This document shows positions 39,601-51,600 of a DNA stretch of 64,000 bases, in pieces. The notes below the pieces were generated by a model. That model was not told the DNA's origin. It was given only the letters and a program-made list of their open reading frames with translations, and ran no database searches. The position numbers and the translations under genes are program-made. Location of the stretch: assembly GCF_905475465.1 (NCBI RefSeq), contig NC_062236.1, positions 2,242,001-2,306,000 of the forward strand, given 5' to 3'. Each line of letters starts with the position of its first letter. Positions within the stretch are counted from its first letter, which is position 1. Source of the DNA: Pieris napi. Taxonomy: Eukaryota > Arthropoda > Insecta > Lepidoptera > Pieridae.

Positions 39601-42600
39601 ATAATCTGCATCAAGGAACGTTTTTATCATATTTTTTTGTGTTTTCATTTTTTTTTCTACTAGTATTGCAAAATTAAACTTAAATGAAATGTTTCTTGGT
39701 TTTGTTTCTCATTCATTCAATCACAGGGTACAGCTATTTTATGATTTTTCTATTACTATGTAAAAATACAACTAAAATGTTATATTTTACAGGCGTTGGG
39801 AATCGAGAAATTAGAAAGCGAGAACCACGCCGCCCACCTACATCGTCCTGACACACCACCTGATTCACCAGAGCCAGACGAGGTATTGCCAGGCGAAAAT
39901 GTTGCCAGAATGGATGCAAATATACAGAGAGGGAATGAAAATATCGCCCATGTAGATGTTATCACTGAATTTTTCCGAAAATATCCCCAAGCAAACAATT
40001 CTTTCGCAGCAATCATGGATCTATACAGTGACAGACATTTGGAGGAATTATTGCGAAAGATTGCAGAAGATAACTTACATGAGGGCGATCCTATGAAAAG
40101 GTTCATTTTGATTTACAATTTCTATAAAGCTAGGGAAGACTTTGAAACCGATAAAGATATTTTGATGAATGCATGCCTTGCTCGTATAGATGCAGGTGAA
40201 CCGATATTATATTAAAGAAAAAACACGATAAACGTAGAGGAATTACTAAGATTTACATAATGAGCAGTGTTGGCCAAGTGGCTTCAACGTGCGACTCTCA
40301 TCCCTGAGGTACGACCTCAGGGTTCGATCCAAACACAAATCAATGCTTAAATTGAATGTATTTCTTATGAAAATAAGAAATTGAAAGTTCTCCTTTAGTT
40401 TCGTTTTAGAAACAGAGTTCAGTGTTAAAAAGTGCTCAGTACATCCTCTACGTTTATGGTAATTTATAAACTTAGCGATACATTTCTATAATTATAGTAA
40501 ATTTTGATTCTCTGACTGACTGCCGAAAAGATATGTAATTTAGAAATAACCACCTTATATTAATAATTAAGAAATAACCACTAAAATGTAACCACTTTTA
40601 GCCGTTTTCTATGCCATATTTAGAAACTCGTATGTTAATGCACAAATCAAGGAGTGGGAATTTAAAACGACGGATGGTCTATCATCTAGTTTTGCGACAA
40701 GATCCGAATTACCGAAGGACCAATCACAAACAAACGAAACTAGCTATCGTATCGTCTTTTGTTTTACATTTCGTCCTCCTGAAGTTAGCACTAAGATATC
40801 GCGCCGGTGGCTTCGTGTTACTGGATGTTTACAGCCGTGTCTGGATAGGCTTGATTTACTAGGTAACCTGCTCCCATTAACACCAATATGCTGCCCAGAC
40901 TCGCGCAAACTACATCAAATCATGTTTAACTTTTGTGCAAGTTCTAGCTACCTCACAGTTCTTCGCCGTACATTTTAAGACGAGTTTTTCAATTACAAAA
41001 AAAGCGTCGCTAAGTTATGTAAAGTTATAGTGAGCGAAATTTAGTGATATGTTGTAACTTTGTGATATTTTTATCTAGGAGAGATAAGACTGAAAATATT
41101 GACGAATAGTGAGGCTTTAGGTTAAGGTATTATAAGTTAGATGTAAACGCTACTTTTTGATATAAACCGATATACAAACGCAAGTACAATGTTTATAAAA
41201 TGAAAAGAAATTAAAAATTATGTAGTTAATAAAATGAAAAGAAAACATTCATAAAAAAACAATAAATTAAACTAAGTACTCTTTCTACAAATTTTCAATA
41301 ATTTTATAAGAACTTTTTGTATCAACTCTAATAAATTTGATTTGAAGTAAATAAAAATGAATTGTGAATCAATTTAGAAAACTCTTGTGATTTTTGTTTT
41401 GTTTAAAATTTTATATGTGCGTAGTATTTATTGTTTATGTGCTGTGATTCCGTAATAAAGTTTCTATAAGTAATCTCGACTTTTATTTCCACCACTGGGA
41501 GGAACTTTTACCGAGTTTTGCGTTCCATACACAAACTTAGTATTGCGACTAACTAGGGTCGCAAACCGAAGGAGTTTATCAATTAAACGTGTATTCTTGC
41601 TTTATGTTTGTGTATAACATCTCCCTCTGTAAACTGATCGATCTGGATAATTAAGGTGTTAAATAATTAGGATTTGCAGTGAATAGGTCCAGTCGATTTC
41701 TAAATTAGTCGTTACATTTGCACATAGATATTTGGCACCGACAATTATCGTTTATTAAAAATAATTTTATTAGTAAACCAAGAAATAGGAAATCTTATTA
41801 TTTAATACAGTTTAGGGAATAGGAATTTCGGGATTTTTTTTTCTCCAATTCGACAATGTAAAAATATTGTATAAGCTTTAAGTATTTAGAAATTGGTAAT
41901 AATTATAATTTATAGGTGTAAACTTATTTCTGATGTTTTCATTAGAGTCAGATTTAAGGTATATAAAATGTTTTATAAGCAATGCAAAATTAATAAAGCC
42001 TTAGACTCGTATCTATTTATTAAATTATTTAAATAATTATCTAGGTAAAACAGCCTACTTAATAATCCCTATCAATTTCTACAGTTTTAAAGAAACTGCC
42101 AGTTACTTGACGTGAGATACGTTTTTAATTGAAGGTCGACAGACTGATGAAGTTAATATGAAATAAGACTGTAATTCTTAGCTTAAGGGTATGTTCCGAT
42201 ATACCCTGCGAGTACTGTATAGTGCTTCCACTGTTCAAAAATTCGTTCCGCTATGGACTGCCAGTATACAGCCGCAGCGTCCTAGGGAAATATATGACGT
42301 CACAAATCCCCGCTATACTTCTACTGCGAGCACTGGCGTTTTCGAGGTAAGGTACTCGCAGTGCTTTGATCACGTGATCAATCAAAACCACTTGAATGCC
42401 TTACTGATATAACTTACAGTTTAATAACAAACATTTAAAATTCTAACTTACTTTCTTTGTAGTATTAATTCAATTGACAGTTAATATTAATATAGATTTT
42501 TTTAATGCGATAATACTCCAATAATAGTTTTTCTTGTTGAATTGAAAAACTTTGATGCACTCATTTGAAAACTGTGTCGAAAAACGAAGCTGACTAGTAT

Positions 42601-45600
42601 ACTGGACTGCGTTCCGTTTTAAATTGTAACCAGTATAGCTGGCTATAGAGAAACGGTTTCACAGTATACTAAATTGACGGTACTCTGTACAGTGGTCGCA
42701 GTGTATATCGGAACATACCCTAAATTTGACAAATTGTGTTCAGGTTTGACGCGCGAGAGATTTGAACGTGTCTATGAATTTAAACTTTACAGCAGATAAA
42801 TATATTATCTTTCTTTTGACACTATTTAAGACTGGTTTTGGCATATGCTAGGAGATTTGTCATCTGTAATTTTTTTATGTTATTCACATAGTTTATAAAA
42901 AAAAAATAGTATTATAGTGTACAACCTAGACATTGTTTTTCTGTCCACAAGGATGCCAAACAAATTTACAGAGCCACATGCTTGTGACGTGTCGATCGCG
43001 TGATTGGTAAATCAGTTGACGTTTGTGTCCGGCGCTGCGCAAATTTTCCCGCACTCCCTTGTTTAATGCTCAAGAAGTTTGCCGGTATCTATAGTATCTA
43101 GACTAATTTTTGATCTATTATAATGTGTTTATAGGGTATAAACACATTATAATAGATCAAAAATTAACCAGGGGATTAAAATTTGCCACTAACCTGTCCA
43201 TCCTTGGCGTAACAGACCGAATTACTTTGAGTATATTTGAGAGCGATCGTAGCCACGACAAGGTCCCTCAAAGCATTTTCTGGTAAATTCGCATTCTTGG
43301 TCACAATGTTCTTGAATAAATCAGACGTGATCTTAGCATCATTCCTCCTCTGTTCTAGAGTGAGACCAAAGATTGTCTTCTGTTCCATTAGATCTGGAGT
43401 AAAACTGGGGTCTATCTGTAAAATCCCACTTTAGTTAAAACAAGTCAAAAGTCAAAAATCATTTATTCATGTAGGTAACAAAAGAAATATACATTAAATG
43501 CTTCTAATTTTACATTAACTGCCAGTTCTCAAATGAAGGGCGTAGAACGGAAGAGAAGAACTGGCAATAAACACTCCGCCACTCTTTTTAATCGCCAAGT
43601 TTTTTGGTTTACACAACGTTTGTAAGGAGCTGCAACCATTACACCATGTTCCACATGACATCTTAAGTAATAAATAATAATAAATTAAAAAACAAAGATT
43701 TGTCCTCTATCAGCAGGAGGCATGGTGGAGGAGCACGCACTTACATTTTCGTGGTACAACACGCAAATACATAGTCGTAATAAGTAACATCTAACTAACT
43801 AACATTTTGTGTCACAGATACAAAAGGGCTGTGTGTGTTATTAACTGACTTAAAAAAAGAGATTATTAATTCAACTTTTGTTTTTTGTTAAAAAAAATTG
43901 AGTCTTAACGTGATAGGGGCCCGTAAGTATTACGTAAGTACCTGGTACATATTTGGTGATTACGTCAACAGTAATTATTTACTTTTTTACACATTACCCG
44001 CACATAGTCTATGCTTGAAAACGAAATGCATTTTTGAGGATTCCTACACAAAATTACTACCTATATGTACTATTATTTTTAGAAGGGTTGGGGGGGGGGG
44101 GATTAATTTCAGTAAATCGGCTTACATAATACTTGATTGGTCCCATAGATAAAAATTTATGTTTTGTGTGGCTTAATTTGACTCCTGTTTATTAAAAACT
44201 AAAACATACCTGTAACACACAGTAGTTTCCACCTTTCTTCTTGCTCAGTATGGCTAGAGCCTCGGGGGTGTAACCCGGAGCTACGATACCATCTGACACT
44301 TCCCGTGATATAATTTTCGCGGTGATTTCGTCACATACATCTGATATCGCTATGAAATCGCCGAATGAAGACATTCGATCGGCACCACGTGCTCGTGCGT
44401 ACGCGCACGCTAGAGGCGTTAGTTTTGGAAGCAAATCACGCACCATACACACTGAGGCCTGGAATTAAGATTTGGAGAACTTAGGAAAAATTTTATTGAC
44501 AGCACATCTACGTCATTATAGTGCGATTATCTCGATACTTAATAATGAATAAATATGTATATATTTTGTGATAATGGAGTGACGTAAAAAAGAATTAGAC
44601 TATCATCAGTAACATATTTCGCAGCCAACTAGCATAATTAGCCGTTCAACTAGCGGCCTATATTCGGCCGTAGCGTTTACAACATTTAATACACTGGCTG
44701 GCTAACGCTTAGGCCATTCGTACGATTATGTGACAAATATAAAAAAAACTGTAATATCTGACATAAGAAATTTTTATTAAATATATTTAAAATGTAACTT
44801 ATTAATGTCACTCTTCCATATAATTTTTCATTAAATTTTGTAAAACATCATCATATTTGATGTTTGCCGACGCTTTATTGACAGTTTGGAGGTGGCAGAA
44901 AGTGGAACTAAATTAAAATGAACAGGATAGGCAAGTAATGTAACGTCATCGATTCAAGACATTTGCTTGGCTGAATATCATTCAGGCCGCTTAGTCTAGT
45001 CGACAAGTTGAAAATGGAACAAAATAGAGATACTACTCTTAAAATTATGTGCGATAGCTCATTGGATCCGGAATGACGTCTAGAAAAATGTGCTAAAAGC
45101 GTGTATTAGCACATAAAAAATTGCAAAAGTTATAGACCATTAAAGATGAAAAAATAATGGCATTTAGTTTTTTGCCAATATTTAATAAACTATTAATATT
45201 TAAGAAATTTCAAATAAAGATTCTGAAAGAGGAGGAAATTTCTAATAAAAAACTCCTGACTCCCAGAACTCTATCTCCATTATTTATAATGTTAATTTAA
45301 CGCTGAAAATAGGTCTGCGGGTGACATTTTTAGGATTCGCGCGTGGCGTCAAAAGCGACTACGGCACATTAATTAATTTATTTAAGGTATTGAATATTTT
45401 TTTTTAAATTTGAAAAAATTATGGTGTGTTCTGAACACTATAATTAATTTATTCCCGTTGAAAATTTTACTTAAAGTTAATTTTTCAACAAGTTAAATAA
45501 TTGTTAACTAACGAAATTTTCTCGAACGACCGTCTTAATTGTAAGTGAAAAAAAATGTTTAAATAATGGTCGTAAAAATATTTCGCTTCGTAGAGCCTTT

Positions 45601-48600
45601 CTTACATACATACTTAACAAGATCGTGCCATAAAAGTTAAAAAAATATTTATACTTTGTTTATAACAATTTTTTTACTTAAACAAAAACTTAAAAATCCA
45701 TGTAATGATGTTAAAAAAAAATTTTTTTCTTCTAAATCATCATATAATCGTTTTTTTATTAATACAAGATATTTATTGATTTGCAAAAAAAAAAATTCCC
45801 GCCATTTGTTGATAAAAATTTTTTAAACAAATTGATTAAATCAATATTTTTAAAAAAAAATTTAACACAACTTTATTACATTAAAAATTTTATGATTTTT
45901 GAAAAAAAATTTTTCCTTAATAACAATTTTTAATTGTTTATAATCGTTTTTTTTAATTTTCTATTGTTTAAATAATTAGTTAAGAATTTTTTTTTTCCTA
46001 TAAAACATAATTGACAGTCTTCTATAAAGTAACAGAAAAAATTTTTTTTTTAATCAACAATTCTATTGTTTATTAACTTACCAATTTGTTAAAAACAAAT
46101 ATTCAACCTTTGTTTATTTTTTTTCTAAAACTTCTAAAATTAACAAAAACAACCATATATAACAAAGTATAGAAAAATTTTTTTTGTAAATTTTTTGATT
46201 ATCATGAATATTACTTTTATTTAAAACTAAAAAAAAATTTTTCTATACTTTGTTATATATGGTTGTTTCAAAACAGAATTGAAATTTCTTAAATATTAAT
46301 AGTTTATTAAATATTGGCAAAAAACTAAATGCCATTATTTTATCATCTTTAATGGTCTATAACTTTTGCAATTTTTTATGTGCTAATACACGCTTTTAGC
46401 ACATTTTTCTAGACGTCATTCCGGATCCAATGAGCTATCGCACATAATTTTAAGAGTAGTATCTCTATTTTGTTCCATTTTCAACTTGTCGACTAGACTA
46501 GCTAGTTGAACGGCGCTGTTTAGTAAAGAGGCTAGACTGTTAATTGAACGCTTAATTAAGTTGGTTACCTACGACACATACCTATTAAATAAAATGTTAA
46601 ACTCTCAGTCGGTATTTTATTATGTTAGGGTTGCCGGGATGAAATAGCTTGTTAGCGATAAGGCCCTCTACCTACTAATTGATGTAAGCTGTTTCTTGAA
46701 TATGTTTAAAAGTAAAAAAGAAAGTATTAAGTCATCAATTTCTCACCTCTTCCTCGGTAAGTGGGAACCCTACAGCGGCCCCAGCGGGCGACACATGTTT
46801 GAAGCTAGTCGCGGCTGGCAACCCCAAGGCTTCCTTTAGCTCGCTAACCAATTGCCAGGCGTTCAATGCGTCACAAAGGTTAATAAACCCGGGCGCACCA
46901 TTTAATGTTGATAGCGGTAATTTATCGCGGGTTGTAAACACCTGAGCTGGTTTCTGGTGGGGGTTCATACCTAAAAATTAATAGTGATGCTATACTTATA
47001 GATAAAATTATTTAAGGAGGCTAAGAAATATTTTTAAGGTATACTTCTTTTAACCGACACCCTGAATATCTGTTCAAACGTCGGTAAAACAGTCTGGGCT
47101 GCTAGTTGGCGCTTGCTCTGTTTTATCGACAAGTTGCATTGTCTGTCATGGCGTAGTGTTTTTCAGAGTCGTGTTTATTGAAATCAAAATAATGATTTCT
47201 ATACGAGAAAACGAGTTCCAATGTGATAAAAAACATAGGGTTTATTGTAAAATATCATGATAAGTACATATTATTATATCGTTTCGATTAGAAGTAACTA
47301 TTAAAATGAACAAGAAAAATGCAAAGAGGGAAACATCTCTATAAAGTGCTCGAAGAAAATTATTACGCCAAAGAAGTATAACTTCTAAAGCGTTTACATA
47401 AATACACACACTTTTTTTATGGGCGTAGGCAGTAGGTTCATCTAATGTTCAGTGACACTGCCACCCATGGACACTCTCATTGCCCAGAGAGCTCAAAAGT
47501 GTGTTACCGGTGTTTTGAAAATTGGTTTGGTTTCCTTTACGTCCCTCAGATAAACCAAATGGGTTGCAAATTCAACAATCGCAAAGTGTCTTAAACAACA
47601 GTTATGGAATCGAGGTGATGTTCATATTATAGTAACAGGCAAATTTAAACATAAATTTATACATTTTATATCTAACAATAAAATCTTTTATATATATAAT
47701 TCTTCTGTGAGTGTGTATGTCACTGAACTTCTCTCAAACGACTGGAGCGATTTTGATGAAATTTTTTGTGTGTGTTCAAGGGGATCTGGGAATGGTTTAG
47801 ATTCACAAATCAGCCCGCCAGATGGCGCTGCAGTCGGTACTTTCATACTTTGCTTTACTAATTGCTGAAATATCATGCAGGACAACGTCTGTCGGGTCCA
47901 CTAGTATAATATATAAAATATGGAACCAAATTCGCGAAAGGTGTAATCCTCAGTTCCAACGAGTGCTTACGATTACTAATCTATTATATTTATTCTAACT
48001 AGAATTTTATCGCACTCGCGAGACCTGTCATTGAGAGTCCATAGGCGTATCACTTAACATCAGTATCCTACCCGTGTGCCCCCTTCTATAAAAAAGGTAC
48101 TCACCATATCTTAGGGTTAACTGAGATTCTCCGGCGGAATACTGCTTTCGGAAATAATCGGATATAGCTGTATCATATTGCGAAGTGTGCGTAAATGCCT
48201 TTAATGCCAATCTTTGCCTGAAAATAAGTATGATACGTACTGTTATACCCTTAGCATGTAAGAGATATGGCTAACCTCTTGACTATCTAATATGCTAAGT
48301 AATCAAAAGGAATAAGAATACCAAGCGGGAACAGGATCAGTCGATTATCAGTGTCCATTAAGGTTACACCTCTGTTTCTTAATTATCTATACTAATATTT
48401 ATACTAATATTATAAAGAGGAAAGGTTTGATTTTTTGTTTGTTTGAAATGAATAGGCTCCGAAACTACTGGACCGATTTCAAAAATTCTTTCACCGTTGG
48501 CAAGCTACACTATTCCCGAGTAACTGGGTGCTTACTAAAACTTGAATAATCTAACCCAAGGTGTAAAAAAATAAACAAAAAACTTCCTTCAATCGTGTGC

Positions 48601-51600
48601 GCTGCGAAAACTATTAATGATAGAACAAAATGATGTATTACAATTTTTCAGGACACATCACTATCTATAAAAAATGTTGCGACAGCATGTCTCTATCTTT
48701 TAAGTTACGTCACAATAAGCGTCCTTTTTTTTTAAATTAAAATACTACCGCTAGAAAAGGCTCTTTATTCGTAGCTAGGTATTGATCCTTATCAAAATAA
48801 TTACCAACGTTTCACATAAGCTACAATTTAATGGCATAACCACCAAAAAAGCATGGTGGATTGGTGGTCTCCTGCCTTTTCTCTTGAATGGTTTACTACT
48901 ATGTAATATAACAAAAAATTTAGCCACAGCAACGCTTGGCCGAGTCTACTAGTTATTTCTATATAGGTAAATCATTTTGTTTTTTTAAAAAGTTTATTTC
49001 AAGTAACCGTATAACAGTACGATAGTCAGACTTAGAGACAGAGGCGCTTAGTCTCGTTTATGAATCTCACCCGTATATAAACAAAAACTTCGCAATTTGT
49101 TTAATAAGATCTACGTAGCAACGAAATTACGATGATCAAAAGTTCAAATGAGATAATTGTTATCTATTGGTCACGTAAACAAAAATATTTCAATGTCCAT
49201 TAACGTCATCGTACTATTGTGTGTAGTTTGTTTATGATGATTTAGAATTACTCAAATAAAAAATATTTTTTCCAGTGCTAAGTTTCTTTAGAAAAGTGAA
49301 TGATTTTAGTCCCTTAGTTACCCAAGTATAGTAAAACGTTTCGCGACCACCTACTAACTATTTATACATACCTAAAAGTTACCATTATGTGGTGTAAAGC
49401 ACTGGACAGTCGAAAGTAATATTAACAATAACACGTAATTAAATCCCCCCCGCATCGTAACATTTTTCAAAAGTAAAAATTCGTTACGTAATACTTGAAC
49501 GCTCCCTAATGGCGTGAGTTGGAATTTAACAGCATTTTCTTTTTACTATTATTAAAGGATTCAGTGCTTGGAGTAAGGAGCCGTTGATGGTAAGTGCTAA
49601 TTTTAGTCTGATCGATTCTTGGATATTTTATTTTAGGTGCGACAGCTGCACCAGCGCATAGTATTCTACCGAGGGAAGGGATTCATCATCCTGAATATAG
49701 CTTCCGGATACCCAGGCCCACATAGTTAATATTATTAGCTAATTCTTGTACAAAAATAAATAAATCAGGTTTTTGGTTTTTGTATTTATTTTCATCATAA
49801 TTTTCTCTTAAGGTTTGTGTTGTTAAGGAATTTATTATGTGGTTTGGTCCTAGACATTTTTTGCAGCCTTAGTTTATTTATATAAGCACTACAAAATAAA
49901 AATAAATCTCCAAATTACCTAGTATCCAGCGACGTCTGGCGATCCTTGCTGTTCTTCAACTCATTGATAACCTTATCATAGTCTGTGGGGTCACAAATAA
50001 CAGTAACTCTGTCATGATTTTTAGCTGCCGCTCTCAATAACGTAACACCACCAATGTCAATATTTTCCACAGCGTCGGCAATAGTTACATTCGGTTTTGA
50101 GACCGTTTCAACAAATGGGTACAGGTTGCATACAACAATGCTTATCATATCGTACTTTTGACGTTTCAGATCGGCTTGGTCTGAGTCTGTTAACCTGAAA
50201 GGTAGAAGTGATTCGTGTGTATATACTTTTGATGAAGAAAAAAAAAAGAAACCAACACTTTTAAAGATTCTTGGTGCGACCTTTGACTACCTAAATTCTA
50301 AATTTATAACATATAGAAGTCGTGCTACGGGCTGATGTATGGGATTGATGTTAGCTTGTATTTGGTCACGTGATTTCCATACAAATTCGTCTAGCAACTG
50401 CCATTTACTTGCTCGATAGCTAGATAATTCGCTCTGCACCAATGAACTTTTTTTCTATGTGCGCATTTAACATTCGCTCGAACGGTGAAGGAAAACATCC
50501 TGAGGAAACCGGCTTGCCTTAGAGCCAAAAAGCGACGGCGTGTGTCAGGCATAGGAGGATGATCACCTACTTGCGTATTGAATTGATAAATGATCATGAA
50601 ACAGATTCAGAAAACTGAGGCCCAGATCTAAAAAGGTTGTAGCGCCACTGATTTATATTTTATTTGTTTGTGCTCGTAATTGTAACTAACCTAGTAAGCA
50701 TACATACTGACTGTATTTAAACTCAAACTCAAAATAATTTTATTCTTATAGGTAACCAAGTACACTTATGAACGTCAACAGAAAATATGTTAAATTGTTT
50801 CTAAATCTACATTTACTACCAGTTCGCAAGTCAAGGGCGTAGAGCGGGCGAGAAGAACTGGCAAGAAACTCTCTGACACTATTTTCAATCATATTGACGT
50901 CAAGTTATCGTACTAAAGGTATAACCCCTTTAGGTATTGGCCCTAAATAAATAAAACATATATATGTTATGTACATATGTAATACATTACCTGGACAAAA
51001 TACCAGCATGGACGGCTGGGTGGAGAGACTTGACTCTTCCACCCAACATCTCAGGAGCACCGGTAATATCTGACACATCCAAAACCTTAAGACCAGCATT
51101 TCGAAGAGCTGACGCTGTACCTCCACTTCCAACTAGGGTAAGTCCTATCTCTGAGAGATACTTCGCAAGTGGAAGTAGCCCGGTCTTATCGGAGACGCTC
51201 AAGAGAGCTGAAATTGGAAATCATACTATTAGTTTAATTTATAAAAATATTATGTAAAATTATATGAGACAAATAAATAAGTAAACAAATATTAATTTAA
51301 TTAAATGAATAAATAATTAGAATCCCTGGCTACGCCATGACAGTGTGGCTACCACTTAACTTCCAAAAGTGATTCCGATAGCGAACCCAAGCTTAATATT
51401 GAGTTTTGTACCACGTAGAAGTAATTTAAATTGGCAACAAATACGAAAGTATAAATTAAAAAAATCTTGAATTATCCTCTGAAGGTTTTTTTCTGAAGAA
51501 AAAATTTTCTTCCAAGTATCGCTGACTTCCACATTTCCACATAATTACAAGTAATTAAAATTGGAATCATATTCATGCAAAGAGTATTTCAAATTGATTT

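Noticed and set aside
44090..44101. Run of 12 G as a G-quadruplex
   Set aside because: A single homopolymer in an intron, likely slippage or sequencing-prone; no flanking G-tracts of note beyond GGG.
50391..50597. 68-residue minus-strand ORF
   Set aside because: It is the antisense reading of the SINE body.
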